From Zobellia alginiliquefaciens (GTDB lineage Bacteria; Bacteroidota; Bacteroidia; Flavobacteriales; Flavobacteriaceae), in the NCBI RefSeq assembly GCF_029323795.1, contig NZ_CP119758.1, positions 2,976,001 through 3,040,000 of the forward strand: a stretch of DNA of 64,000 nucleotides, read 5' to 3'. The translations under genes were made by a program, and so were the position numbers. Of this stretch, positions 16,591 to 25,714 are shown in pieces (position 1 is the stretch's first letter; every line of letters starts with the position of its first letter). The notes below the pieces were generated by a model. It made no database searches and was not told where the DNA came from. It was given only the letters and a program-made list of their open reading frames with translations.

Positions 16591-17379
16591 ATGAGTAGTA
16601 AGCCTATAGGTGTTTTTGATTCAGGGGTAGGTGGGACTTCCATTTGGAAGGAAATCCAAAAGCTGCTGCCAAATGAGGATACCATTTATTTGGCTGACAG
16701 TAAGAATGCGCCGTACGGAGAAAAATCTCAAGAAGAGATTCTTCAACTTAGTATCAAAAATACAGAGTTACTATTGGAGAAGGGGTGTAAGCTCATTGTG
16801 GTAGCCTGTAATACGGCAACTACAAATGCTATTAGTAACTTGCGGGCGCAATATAAGGTCCCTTTTATTGGTATTGAACCTGCAATTAAACCCGCTGCAT
16901 TACAGTCTAAATCTAAGACGGTTGGAGTACTGGCAACAAAGGGGACCTTGGCTAGTAGCCTTTTTCATAGTACATCCGAAAACCATGCCAATGGAATTAA
17001 GATTATAGAACAAGAGGGCACGGGTTTGGTTCCGTTAATAGAGAGTGGTAAAGTAGCTACTGAGGAAACTATAAACTTATTGAATACCTATATAAGTCCA
17101 ATGTTAGAACAAGATATGGATCATCTGGTACTGGGCTGTACTCATTATCCTTATCTAATTCCTACTTTAAAAAGTATTTTACCCGACCATGTGAAAATTA
17201 TTGATTCAGGTGAAGCAGTTGCACGGCAGGTGAAAGCCGTTTTGGAAAAAAAAGATCTTTTAAATACATCCAATAACTCAGCAATCCATGAATTGTTTAC
17301 CAATATAAATCCGCAGGTATTAGAGAGTTTTGTCAATGACGTAGAAGCTACCCTTTCTGTTCAAAGATTAGACTTTTAG
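16591..17379 (+). CDS. murI: Glutamate racemase
   Basis: 262 residues. It interconverts L- and D-glutamate for peptidoglycan. The catalytic residues are present: GVFDSGVGG at the N-terminus (Asp10, Ser11), ADSKNAPYG, the first catalytic Cys in VVACNTATT (Cys73) and the second in LGCTHYPYL (about Cys185). The length is normal. It lies 13 bp after the phosphatase. Its last 12 bases overlap the 3' end of the convergent folA. Confidence 0.93.
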   Translation: MSSKPIGVFDSGVGGTSIWKEIQKLLPNEDTIYLADSKNAPYGEKSQEEILQLSIKNTELLLEKGCKLIVVACNTATTNAISNLRAQYKVPFIGIEPAIKPAALQSKSKTVGVLATKGTLASSLFHSTSENHANGIKIIEQEGTGLVPLIESGKVATEETINLLNTYISPMLEQDMDHLVLGCTHYPYLIPTLKSILPDHVKIIDSGEAVARQVKAVLEKKDLLNTSNNSAIHELFTNINPQVLESFVNDVEATLSVQRLDF

Positions 17380-17865
17380 ATAGGTTAAATAGGTGAAAGC
17401 GTATTTGTGTTTTTCATCTTGTGGGTGATACTGTTCCGTAGCAAGCTCCCAAATAGTTTCGTCTATTTCCGGAAAAAAAGTATCGGCATCTTCAAAAGTG
17501 CCATGTACACGGGTAATTTCAAGTTTATTGGCGTATTCCATGCCTAACTTGTAAATTTCTCCACCTCCAATTATATAGGACAAAGGTTCATCTTTAACCA
17601 GTTCTAAGGCCTCGTTTAATGAATGTACTACAACGCAAACGTCATAATCAACGGTATAATCCTTATCTCGCGTTATAATAACATGTTTACGGTTGGGCAA
17701 AGGTTTAGGGAAGCTTTCGTATGTTTTTCTACCCATTATTATGGTATGGCCAGATGTGAGGCTTTTAAACCTCTTAAAATCATCCGGAAGGTACCATAAG
17801 AGATCGTTGTCTTTTCCTAGAGCATCGTTTTCGGCAGCTGCCGCTATCATAGCTACGGTGTTCAT
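17368..17865 (-). CDS. folA: Dihydrofolate reductase
   Basis: 165 residues. It reduces dihydrofolate to tetrahydrofolate with NADPH, regenerating the cofactor oxidised by thymidylate synthase (thyA, 22593). The family motifs are intact: AAAAENDALGKDNDLLWYLPDDFKRF with the acidic active-site Asp29, GRKTYESFPKPLPNRKHVIITR, and YIIGGGEIY. The start overlaps the stop of the upstream membrane protein gene (ATGA), so the pair is translationally coupled. Its 3' end overlaps murI by 12 bp. Confidence 0.95.
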   Translation of the reverse strand: MNTVAMIAAAAENDALGKDNDLLWYLPDDFKRFKSLTSGHTIIMGRKTYESFPKPLPNRKHVIITRDKDYTVDYDVCVVVHSLNEALELVKDEPLSYIIGGGEIYKLGMEYANKLEITRVHGTFEDADTFFPEIDETIWELATEQYHPQDEKHKYAFTYLTYLKV

Positions 17866-18251
17866 GGTTCTATTTTTTTGTTGATTTTGGATAGGGGAAA
17901 ATCGGTCTCTATTTCTTTTTGTATTTCGGCAATACGTTTCTTTTGTTTTGCTACCAGTTTTTCACGTTGGGAGCGTTCCCATTCCTTTCCCATGAATTTT
18001 TGAGTTACAAAAACGTTGAAGGCATGTATAATAAAAAGAAAGGCCCAAAAGGTAATACCCCAAATGAACCAGTCATACGTATTACCATATTTTAAAATCT
18101 TATTAACCAGAATTAGGAAAACACTACCAATAAGAAAGATTACAAAGTGTGTGAATAACCTTTTCTTTTGTTTGATACGGGTTTGAGCGTTCTCGAGCAT
18201 TTCATGTTGCTCAAGGTCTACTTCAGAGCGGTTTTTGTTTTTAGAGAACAT
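17862..18251 (-). CDS. 2TM domain membrane protein
   Basis: 129 residues from the ATG at 18251 (MFSKNKNRSE). An acidic and charged N-terminus is followed by two hydrophobic helices (FTHFVIFLIGSVFLILVNKIL and WGITFWAFLFIIHAFNVFV) and a basic, probably coiled-coil tail (GKEWERSQREKLVAKQKKR). This is the layout of the 2TM domain found alone or on histidine kinases in Bacteroidota. The function is unknown. It is coupled by ATGA to folA and diverges from the PLP enzyme at 18310. Confidence 0.75.
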   Translation of the reverse strand: MFSKNKNRSEVDLEQHEMLENAQTRIKQKKRLFTHFVIFLIGSVFLILVNKILKYGNTYDWFIWGITFWAFLFIIHAFNVFVTQKFMGKEWERSQREKLVAKQKKRIAEIQKEIETDFPLSKINKKIEP

Positions 18252-18309
18252 ACGAATCGTTACCTTTAGAGTACAAAGATAAGGCAATTGCCGACACAGA
18301 AAATATCAT

Positions 18310-19398
18310 ATGAAAAATACCAGAAAACACTTTCCTGTTTTAAGTCAGTATATCTATGCGAACACTGCATCGGCAGGATTGCTTAATGATGATTTAATGG
18401 AGTGGCGTCAAGAGCATGACTTGGATTACCTGATCGGCGGCAGTAACTTTAGGAATAAAGCTGTGACTAAATTAATTCCCGAAACACGTGAGGCGGTGGC
18501 AAATTTCTTTGCTGCAAAAAAAGAAAACACGGCGTTGGTTCAAAACTTTACATTGGGCCTAAATATGTTGTTGGATGGTTTGGATAAGAGCCATAAGGTT
18601 TTATTGATCAAGGATGATTATCCGTCTTTAAACTGGCCGTTTGAATATAGAGGTTTTGACACCCATTATGTAGTGTTGGATGCGAATCTGGAGGGAAGCA
18701 TTAGAAATAAAATTCAAGAAGAAAAAATATCTATTTTGGCTTTGAGTGTGGTGCAATGGACTAACGGCATTAAAATAAGTATGAATTTTCTTACGGAGAT
18801 AAAAAATAAATTTCCTAACTTGAAGATTATAGCAGATGGTACTCAGTTTTGTGGTACCACTAATTTTAATTTTGAGAATTCACCTTTGGATGTTCTTGGG
18901 GCAAGTGCCTACAAATGGTTGCTGTCCGGTTATGGAAACGGGTTTATGTTATTTAAGGATGGGCTAGCGGAAATGTTTCCCGTTAAGACCATAGGTTACA
19001 GTGCATCGGGACATGATATTGATGCGCGGGATAGAATACCTTTTGCTAATCGATTTGAGCCTGGTCACTTGGACACGTTGAATTTTGGGAGTTTAAAATT
19101 TTCTTTGGAATATTTAAGTAGTTTAGGGAAAACAACTATTGAAAATCAGCTGAAACTTCTCTCAATAAAAGCAAAAGAAGAGTTTGGGCGGTTGGGATTA
19201 TTGTCCAAGGTTGTACTAGAGAGAGATGACCATAGTACCATATTTAATATCAATGGAGATAGCGCTCTATTTCAAAAATTAACGGAGAACGGAGTCATCT
19301 GTTCGCAACGTGGAGAAGGCATAAGGTTAAGTTTTCATTTTTATAATAGTGAAGAGGATATTGATAAGGTTGTAAAAATCATAGAAACAGCTACATAG
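18310..19398 (+). CDS. Class V aminotransferase-fold PLP enzyme
   Basis: 362 residues of fold-type I. It has the cofactor lysine in ASAYKWLLSGYGNGF, a preceding IADGTQFCG segment (Asp that binds the pyridine nitrogen) and a substrate-binding ANTASAG start. The sequence is in the broad cysteine desulfurase / kynureninase / isopenicillin-epimerase group. No flexible Cys loop of a true cysteine desulfurase is visible. It stands alone, near the ergothioneine genes egtD and egtB but on the other strand, so a carbon-sulfur lyase role (EgtE-like) is possible but not shown. The substrate is unknown. Confidence 0.75.
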   Translation: MKNTRKHFPVLSQYIYANTASAGLLNDDLMEWRQEHDLDYLIGGSNFRNKAVTKLIPETREAVANFFAAKKENTALVQNFTLGLNMLLDGLDKSHKVLLIKDDYPSLNWPFEYRGFDTHYVVLDANLEGSIRNKIQEEKISILALSVVQWTNGIKISMNFLTEIKNKFPNLKIIADGTQFCGTTNFNFENSPLDVLGASAYKWLLSGYGNGFMLFKDGLAEMFPVKTIGYSASGHDIDARDRIPFANRFEPGHLDTLNFGSLKFSLEYLSSLGKTTIENQLKLLSIKAKEEFGRLGLLSKVVLERDDHSTIFNINGDSALFQKLTENGVICSQRGEGIRLSFHFYNSEEDIDKVVKIIETAT

Positions 19399-19567
19399 CA
19401 CTTTGTAATGTAGAAATTAAAATTGCTTTTTTTGCATCTACACACCATTTGTTATGTAAATATTGCGAAAATGATAAAAATGCGTTAATCATTGTATATG
19501 AGCATTTTAATATATTAGTTTTACCCCCGATTTCGAAACAAAAAAATCAATTTAAAATAATACATAC

Positions 19568-19867
19568 ATGGCAATTTCAAAACAGTATCTAAAGACAAAA
19601 CCCGTTTGTAAAGTTACTTTTACCGTTCCAGCGGAAGAGGCTACAAAAGTAGCTGTAGTTGGTGATTTCAATAACTGGAAAGCTAGCAAAGCAAGTGCAT
19701 TGAAAAAATTGAAAAATGGAAATTTCAAAGGCACTTTAGAACTTCCTAAAGAAGCTTCTTTTGAGTTCAAATATATAATTGATGGAAACTACGTAAACGA
19801 AGCAGAAGCTGATCGTTACCAGTGGAACGATTATGCAGGTGGCGAAAATGCCGTTCTGGATCTATAG
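19568..19867 (+). CDS. Stand-alone AMPK-type glycogen-binding (CBM48-like) domain protein
   Basis: 99 residues, essentially one domain: VTFTVPAEEATKVAVVGDFNNWKA, then LELPKEASFEFKYIIDGNYVNEAEADRY. The GDFNNW, FEFKYIIDG and W-N-D pattern is that of the glycogen-binding domain of AMPK-beta and the E-set of isoamylase. There is no signal peptide and no catalytic domain. Such single-domain proteins are common in Flavobacteriia and their role is not known; they may bind a storage glucan or act as a regulatory partner. It has its own terminator. Confidence 0.83.
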   Translation: MAISKQYLKTKPVCKVTFTVPAEEATKVAVVGDFNNWKASKASALKKLKNGNFKGTLELPKEASFEFKYIIDGNYVNEAEADRYQWNDYAGGENAVLDL

Positions 19868-19890
19868 TTTTTTTCGTTAGAAAAATAATT

Positions 19891-19928
19891 AAAGCCGGAA
19901 CATTATTATATGCTCCGGCTTTTTAATT
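19891..19928 (+). terminator. Intrinsic terminator after the glycogen-binding protein gene
   Basis: Stem AAAGCCGGA (19891-19899) with TCCGGCTTT (19914-19922), a 14-nt loop and a T-rich tail. It may also serve the convergent DUF427 gene. Confidence 0.82.
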
Positions 19929-19987
19929 TTAAGTCAACATCCACATCACTTATTGAAAAATGAAAGTATGTGGTGCTTGCCCTATTT

Positions 19988-20269
19988 TTATTTTTCCACG
20001 GTTACGCCTTTCCAAAAAGCAACATAACCTTTTATGCTTTTTGCGAGTGGACTAACCTCTGGGTAATACCAGGCTGCGTCCGGATTTTGCTTACCGTCTA
20101 CTTCTAATGTGTAGTAATGGGCTTGTCCTTTCCATGGGCAAGTAGTATGTGTTTCACTGGTTTTAAAATAGTCTTTTTTAATACTTTCCGCTGGAAAATA
20201 GTGATTGTTTTCAACAACAACGGTTTCATTGCTCTCCGCTATTATCGTATCGTTCCAAATTGCTTTCAT
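19988..20269 (-). CDS. DUF427 family protein
   Basis: 93 residues from the ATG at 20269 (MKAIWNDTIIAES). It matches the small DUF427 fold: VVVENNHYFP, TCPWKGQAHYYTL, and PDAAWYYPEVSPLAKSIKGYVAFWKGV. The CPWKG motif is the hallmark. The function is not established. The gene lies just downstream of egtD on the same strand (gap of 68 bp), so it may share the ergothioneine transcript. The earlier in-frame start at 20290 adds seven residues that are not family-like. Confidence 0.82.
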   Translation of the reverse strand: MKAIWNDTIIAESNETVVVENNHYFPAESIKKDYFKTSETHTTCPWKGQAHYYTLEVDGKQNPDAAWYYPEVSPLAKSIKGYVAFWKGVTVEK

Positions 20270-20337
20270 AGTACTACATATTTTTACCATTTGTTAGATG
20301 GTAGGTTCGTAATGGCATTATGATGAGAAGGAAGTTG

Positions 20338-21309
20338 CTATTGTTTTGTAAGAACAAAATTCTTGTAATGTTTTTCAGTATCACAAAACTCAGTTTCTAT
20401 TTTTAGGCCGGATTTTTCAGCCAGCCAAGCAACAACTTTATCATCATATTTTTGAGAAATTTCGGTGTGTACCGTTTCCCATTGCTCAAAATTAATTAGT
20501 ACGTCTAGCTTTGCAATACTTACAGTTTGTGCTTCTTTAGCCACTAAGTAGCTCTTTGCAGTCCCTGTTTCTGGGTCATACACTTCCCAATGTAGAAATT
20601 TATCTAAATCAAAATTTCCGTCTAGTTCTTTGTTGATACGAGATAGGACATTTTTGTTGAATGCCGCTGTAATTCCGTTTTGATCATTATAGGCATCCAA
20701 TACGGTTTGTGGGTTTTTCTTCATATCAAAACCAATGAACAGTAAGTCTTCCTTTTCCATAAGCTGTTGTACACTTTTTAGAAAAACTATGGCTTGCTCA
20801 TGAAGAAGGTTCCCAATATTTGAGCCCAAGAACAAAATCACTTTTTTAGTGCCGTTTTCAGCATTTATTTTTTTTAAAGCTTCAAAATAAGTTCCTTGTT
20901 GAGGTTCTACTTTAACGTTGGGAAGTTCATTTTGTAATGAGTCTTCTAGACCGTTAAGTACGTTTTGACTAATATCTATTGGCTGATACTTAAAATCAAA
21001 ACCATTTTCCGAAAGGTGTTTTAATAGAATTTTAGTCTTTTTGCCATCTCCGGCACCTAATTCTATAAGCTTGAATTTTGGGTTTCCTGACGCAAACAAG
21101 TTGGCAATCTCTGTAGTATGATTTTTTAAAATGTCGTATTCCTTGCGAGTGAGATAATACTCGGGCATGTTCATTATATCTTGAAACAGCTTGTCGCCTT
21201 TTTCGTCATAGAAATATTTGGACGACAAATGTTTTGGAAAAGTGGTTAGACCAGTAAAAACGTCTTCTTCAAATTGGGTTTCGAAAAGCACTTCGGTTGG
21301 TTTTTGCAT
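20338..21309 (-). CDS. egtD: L-histidine N-alpha-methyltransferase EgtD
   Basis: 323 residues. It trimethylates histidine to hercynine with three SAM, the first step of ergothioneine synthesis. It is recognised from the FYDEKGDKLFQDIMNMPEYYLTRKEYDIL start (conserved Tyr and Glu), the SAM motif LIELGAGDGKKTKILL, FLGSNIGN and a central GFDMKK. The gene is 48 bp downstream of egtB, so the two form an operon. The SAM demand links it to the metK block elsewhere in the window. Confidence 0.92.
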   Translation of the reverse strand: MQKPTEVLFETQFEEDVFTGLTTFPKHLSSKYFYDEKGDKLFQDIMNMPEYYLTRKEYDILKNHTTEIANLFASGNPKFKLIELGAGDGKKTKILLKHLSENGFDFKYQPIDISQNVLNGLEDSLQNELPNVKVEPQQGTYFEALKKINAENGTKKVILFLGSNIGNLLHEQAIVFLKSVQQLMEKEDLLFIGFDMKKNPQTVLDAYNDQNGITAAFNKNVLSRINKELDGNFDLDKFLHWEVYDPETGTAKSYLVAKEAQTVSIAKLDVLINFEQWETVHTEISQKYDDKVVAWLAEKSGLKIETEFCDTEKHYKNFVLTKQ

Positions 21310-21357
21310 GATGTTTAAGTCGAGATTTTTTTAGAAACTATACCTGTGTGGTGAAAT

Positions 21358-22518
21358 TTATTTAACTAATCGAAAGCCTGTGTACTGCCATCTTAGATCG
21401 GTCTGGAAAAAGTTGCGATAGGTGGGTCTGGTGTGGCGCATTGGTGTAGCAACGGAACCTCCTCGTAAAACTTTTTGGTTCACCATAAACTTACCGTTGT
21501 ATTCGCCTAGCGCACCATCTGCTTTTGTGTAGTTAGGGTAGGGTAAATAGGCACTTTCTGTCCATTCCCAACGCTTGCCCCAAGTGAAGCGGTTTTGCGC
21601 GGCTTCCCACTCAAACTCCGTGGGTAGGCGGCATTCTTTCCATTGGGCAAATGCAAATGCTTCAAAATATGAAATATGTGTTACAGGGGCTTCAAGTGAG
21701 ATTGTTTGAAGTCCGTTTAATGTGTAGTTGTACCAAACATCATCTATTAAATGCCAATAAAGCGGTGCGGAAATCTCATTTTGATTTACCCAATCCCAGC
21801 CTGCGGCATGCCAAAGATCAAATTTTTGATAGCCTCCAGCCTCAATAAATTCAATATACTCTTGGTTGGAAACTAAATTGTTCGATATTTCAAACGGATG
21901 TAAGTATACCTTGTGTCTGCTTAATTCATTGTCATAACAGAAAGCATCCGAGTTGTGTCCTATTTCATAAATTCCTTCCGCTATAGAAATCCATTCTTGA
22001 GCTGTATTTTCTAGAGGGTGTTCCTTAAAACTATCGGAATAGGAGGGGAGTAACGGATTGTTGCCTAGTATATATTTAATATCTGTGAGCAGCAATTCTT
22101 GATGCTGTTTTTCATGATGAATGCCTATTTCCAATAAGTCATATAACTCTTTATTTTGGGAGATAGTAAAAAGATTTTTCATAGCCTCGGTCACATATGC
22201 ACGGTAAGTGTATACGCTGTCTACCGAAGGACGAGATAGATTGCCACGATCGGAACGGACAACTCTTTTTCCAACAGTTTCGTAGTAGCTATTAAAGACA
22301 AAAGAAAAGTCTTCATCAAAAACTTTATAACCACTATCATGTGGTTTTAAAATGAATTCTTCAAAAAACCATGAGGTATGACCTAAGTGCCACTTTGGAG
22401 GTGATACGTCAACAATTGGCTGTACCACATAATCTTCAATTTCTAAAGGCCTGCAAATGTTTTCAGTATGTTCTCGGGTCTCTAGAAAAAAATCTAAAAG
22501 GGAATCGGTCAATGTCAT
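21358..22518 (-). CDS. egtB: Hercynine sulfoxide synthase EgtB
   Basis: 386 residues. It has an N-terminal DinB-like helical domain and a C-terminal FGE-sulfatase domain. The iron ligands are in HTSWFFEEF (N-terminal His) and HHEKQHQE (the HX3HXE motif). The C-terminal part has LRGGSVATPMRHTRPTYRNFF and GFRL. The enzyme forms the C-S bond between hercynine and a thiol using oxygen and non-haem iron. Whether the thiol is gamma-glutamylcysteine or cysteine cannot be read directly. No egtA or egtC gene is adjacent, which would suit the cysteine-using types. It is the first gene of egtB-egtD. Confidence 0.9.
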   Translation of the reverse strand: MTLTDSLLDFFLETREHTENICRPLEIEDYVVQPIVDVSPPKWHLGHTSWFFEEFILKPHDSGYKVFDEDFSFVFNSYYETVGKRVVRSDRGNLSRPSVDSVYTYRAYVTEAMKNLFTISQNKELYDLLEIGIHHEKQHQELLLTDIKYILGNNPLLPSYSDSFKEHPLENTAQEWISIAEGIYEIGHNSDAFCYDNELSRHKVYLHPFEISNNLVSNQEYIEFIEAGGYQKFDLWHAAGWDWVNQNEISAPLYWHLIDDVWYNYTLNGLQTISLEAPVTHISYFEAFAFAQWKECRLPTEFEWEAAQNRFTWGKRWEWTESAYLPYPNYTKADGALGEYNGKFMVNQKVLRGGSVATPMRHTRPTYRNFFQTDLRWQYTGFRLVK

Positions 22519-22592
22519 AGCAATTCTATTATCCTATAAATATAAGGATTATAGAAAGCATGAAATGGACTCAATAGTAATTTTAGTGAACT

Positions 22593-23417
22593 CTAAATAG
22601 CTACGACACCTTTTATGTGGGGATGCGGATTATAATCCTCTAAGGTGAAATCTTCAAAATTAAAGTCGAAAATATCCTTGATTTCTGGATTGATAACCAT
22701 TTTAGGTAGTGGTCGTGGTTCGCGACTCAATTGCAATTCTACCTGCTCCATGTGGTTGTTGTAGATATGGGCATCACCAAAAGTGTGAATGAACTCCCCG
22801 GCCTGGTATCCACAGACTTGTGCCATCATCATGGTAAATAAGGCGTATGACGCTATGTTGAAGGGTACGCCTAAAAAGATATCTGCACTACGTTGGTACA
22901 GCTGGCATGAAAGCTTTCCATCCGCGACATAAAATTGAAAAAATGCATGACAGGGAGGGAGTGCCGCTTTTCCGTTAGCTACGTTTTCAGAGAATGATTT
23001 TGAAGTATCCGGCATAACACTTGGGTTCCATGCGGAAACCAACATACGTCTGCTGTTAGGATTATTTTTTAAAGATTGAATAACATCTTTAATCTGATCT
23101 ATCTCGTCATTGTTCCAATTGCGCCATTGATGACCGTAAACAGGACCTAAATCACCATTTTCATCTGCCCATTCATTCCAGATACGCACGCCGTTTTCTT
23201 GAAGGTATTTAATATTTGTATCTCCCTTCAAGAACCAAAGCAACTCATAAACAATAGACTTCAGGTGTAATTTTTTAGTAGTAACCATGGGAAAACCTTC
23301 GCTAAGGTCAAAGCGCATTTGATGTCCAAAAACGCTCAATGTTCCTGTTCCTGTGCGGTCTCCTTTTTGATTACCGTTTTCGAGTACGTGCTTTAGTAAA
23401 TCGTGGTATTGTTTCAT
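22593..23417 (-). CDS. thyA: Thymidylate synthase
   Basis: 274 residues. It makes dTMP from dUMP and methylenetetrahydrofolate. The catalytic Cys is in [12 protein letters not shown], with the dUMP-binding [20 protein letters not shown] block and the N-terminal [13 protein letters not shown]. The length is that of the short standard form. It is last in the minus-strand run with nupC (107 bp downstream of it). Its folate partner folA is at 17368. Confidence 0.96.
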   Translation of the reverse strand: MKQYHDLLKHVLENGNQKGDRTGTGTLSVFGHQMRFDLSEGFPMVTTKKLHLKSIVYELLWFLKGDTNIKYLQENGVRIWNEWADENGDLGPVYGHQWRNWNNDEIDQIKDVIQSLKNNPNSRRMLVSAWNPSVMPDTSKSFSENVANGKAALPPCHAFFQFYVADGKLSCQLYQRSADIFLGVPFNIASYALFTMMMAQVCGYQAGEFIHTFGDAHIYNNHMEQVELQLSREPRPLPKMVINPEIKDIFDFNFEDFTLEDYNPHPHIKGVVAI

Positions 23418-23523
23418 AGTAGCGTAAAGATAATGGGTAATGGAAAAAGGTGAAGGAATTACTACTCTGAGTTATTAGTAATTTATTAACCGAAATTTTT
23501 TCGCTGGAAAATCAAATCCAGGG

Positions 23524-24981
23524 TTACCCCAAAATCATACCTGCAATGGTTGCAGATAATAAAGAAGCGATAGAGCCACCTAAAACCGCTTTAAGCCCAA
23601 ATTCTGAAAGTGTCTTGCGCTGACCTGGAGCCAAGGAGCCTATGCCGCCAATTTGAATTCCTATGGAAGCGAAATTTGCAAATCCGCAGAGCATATAAGT
23701 GGCCATAATAACAGATTTGTTATAAGTAAGGTTAGCGCCTCTGCTTAAATCTTTAAGCTCGGCCAGTTGTTTGTAGCCAATAAATTCGCTTGCTGCTAGC
23801 TTTATGCCCAATAATTGCCCCATGAACATAACGTCTTCTTTTGCAACGCCTATCAACCACATGAGGGGAGCAAATATGGTCCCGAGAATGGCTTCTAGAG
23901 AGAATTTTTTATAAGCTGTATTTTCTACTATCCAATCATTCAAATTCGTCAGGTCTCCTGCATATCCTAAAATACCATTGACCATGGCGATCATAGCCAC
24001 GAAAACCAAAAGCATGGCACCGACGTTGACAGCTAACTTTAAACCCTCTGTTGTTCCGTTAGCTATGGCGTCTAGCATATTTGAACCGATTTTTTCCGTT
24101 GAAACTTCAATATCGGTATTAACGACTTCCGTTTGTGGATGCAATATTTTTGAGATTACGATAGCTCCTGGTGCTGCCATGACCGAAGCGGCTAGTAAGT
24201 GCTTCGCAAAAACCAATTGCAGCATTTTGTCCTCACCACCTAAAAAGCCAATGTAAGCGGCTAAAACAGCGCCGGCAACGGTAGCCATACCACCGATCAT
24301 TACCAGAAGTATTTCCGAACGGTTCATTTTTTCCAAATACGCCTTGATCAATAACGGCGCTTCGGTTTGACCTAAAAAGATGTTTCCGGCAACGGAGAGA
24401 CTTTCGGCTCCAGATATACCCAATGTTTTAGAAAGCATCCACGCCAATGCCCTAACCACTTTCTGGATTACTCCTAAATAGAATAACAATGAGGTAAGTG
24501 CGGAAAAGAATATAATGGTAGGTAATACCTGAAATGCAAAAATGTAGCCGAATGTATTGGTGTCGACAACTAAACCTTCAAAAAGGAATTTGCTACCCGC
24601 ACGGGTGAATCCTAAAATACTGATAAAAACTTCACCAATGGACTCAAACCCCTTTTGTATAAAAGGTACTTTTAAGACTCCTATAGCAATGAAAAGTTGT
24701 AGCGTTAGACCTATGCCAACTGTTTTCCAGTTTATGGCCTTTCTATTCGAGCTGAATAAAAATGAAATAATCAATAGTACTGCCATTCCTAAAACACCTC
24801 TGCCTAAACTGTTCAGGCTAAAGCCTGCGTTAGGTTTGATGCCATTCTCACCTTCTGAAACAACATCATTAAGCAAAATTGTTTCGGAGACATCGGGGAT
24901 AGCTGTGGCAATACTATCTTGTGCTATGGATGGAAAAATAAAAAATAAGGCAAGCAGAACAATCCAAGGGTTGATTTTCAT
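23524..24981 (-). CDS. nupC: NupC/CNT family nucleoside transporter
   Basis: 485 residues. It is a concentrative (proton- or sodium-coupled) nucleoside importer in the inner membrane. It is recognised from GQTEAPLLIKAYL, the ANNAFASIG-like CGFANFASIGIQIGG and VMIGGMATVAGAVLAAYIGFLGG. The first ~20 residues look like a cleavable signal peptide (ends IAQD), followed by ~40 polar residues before the first transporter helix. This extension is absent from E. coli NupC (about 400 residues). The gene follows the bifunctional nuclease gene by 18 bp and precedes thyA, a sensible nucleotide-salvage grouping. Confidence 0.9.
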   Translation of the reverse strand: MKINPWIVLLALFFIFPSIAQDSIATAIPDVSETILLNDVVSEGENGIKPNAGFSLNSLGRGVLGMAVLLIISFLFSSNRKAINWKTVGIGLTLQLFIAIGVLKVPFIQKGFESIGEVFISILGFTRAGSKFLFEGLVVDTNTFGYIFAFQVLPTIIFFSALTSLLFYLGVIQKVVRALAWMLSKTLGISGAESLSVAGNIFLGQTEAPLLIKAYLEKMNRSEILLVMIGGMATVAGAVLAAYIGFLGGEDKMLQLVFAKHLLAASVMAAPGAIVISKILHPQTEVVNTDIEVSTEKIGSNMLDAIANGTTEGLKLAVNVGAMLLVFVAMIAMVNGILGYAGDLTNLNDWIVENTAYKKFSLEAILGTIFAPLMWLIGVAKEDVMFMGQLLGIKLAASEFIGYKQLAELKDLSRGANLTYNKSVIMATYMLCGFANFASIGIQIGGIGSLAPGQRKTLSEFGLKAVLGGSIASLLSATIAGMILG

Positions 24982-24999
24982 AAGGTACTTGCTTGTTTA

Positions 25000-25629
25000 T
25001 CAGTTTCTTTTTGAGATCTCGTCTCGTAACTTCGCCGCTTTTTCGTAATCTTCATTGGCCACGGCTTGATCAAGTTCTTTATGAAGCTCATCAATTGAAA
25101 GTTCTGTATAGCCATCGGTTGCACCGGATTCAATTTCAACGGTTTCGCCTTCCTGTAGAATTTCGTCAACCACAATACTGTCGTCCGTTTCTTCTTTTTC
25201 TTTATCTTTTGAAGAGAATTTTAGGAAGATTCCCGCTTTGTCCAAAATGGTCTTATACGTAAAAATAGGTGCATTAAAACGAAGTGCTAAAGCAATGGCA
25301 TCACTTGTTCTTGCATCTATAATTTCTTCAATCTTATCACGCTCACAAATAATGCTCGAGTAAAAAACACCGTCTACTAACTTGTGAATAATGACCTGTT
25401 TGATGACAATATCAAAGCGGTCTGAGAAGTTTTTGAACAAATCGTGAGTCAAAGGTCTGGGTGGTTTTATTTCTTTCTCAAGAGCAATCGCAATGGACTG
25501 CGCTTCAAAAGCACCAATGACAATGGGTAGTTTGCGATCGCCTTCCACTTCATTTAAAATAAGGGCATAAGCCCCATTCTGTGTTTGGCTATAGGAAATA
25601 CCTTTTATTTTTAACCTTACTAAGCTCAT
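25000..25629 (-). CDS. Bifunctional nuclease family protein (DUF151) with UvrB/UvrC motif
   Basis: 209 residues from the ATG at 25629 (MSLVRLKIKGISYSQ). The N-terminal ~135 residues are the bifunctional nuclease domain: LPIVIGAFEAQSIAIALE, PRPLTHDL and DARTSDAIALALRFNAPIFT. The C-terminal ~35 residues form a UvrB/UvrC helical motif (ELHKELDQAVANEDYEKAAKLRDEI-type; the pattern ends AAKLRDEIS). The plant and mycobacterial homologues show nuclease activity; the role in Bacteroidota is unknown. It is in the run etfB-etfA-this-nupC. Confidence 0.85.
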   Translation of the reverse strand: MSLVRLKIKGISYSQTQNGAYALILNEVEGDRKLPIVIGAFEAQSIAIALEKEIKPPRPLTHDLFKNFSDRFDIVIKQVIIHKLVDGVFYSSIICERDKIEEIIDARTSDAIALALRFNAPIFTYKTILDKAGIFLKFSSKDKEKEETDDSIVVDEILQEGETVEIESGATDGYTELSIDELHKELDQAVANEDYEKAAKLRDEISKRN

Positions 25630-25714
25630 AGATTCATTAAAATAAAAAAGACTGTTTAAATACGGGCGTACCATGCATTTAAACAGCCCTTTAATGAGCG
25701 CAAATTAACAAAAA

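Noticed and set aside
24557-25048. 163-codon open frame on the plus strand
   Set aside because: It is antisense to nupC and the bifunctional nuclease gene, has no domain-like sequence, and both minus-strand genes are certain.
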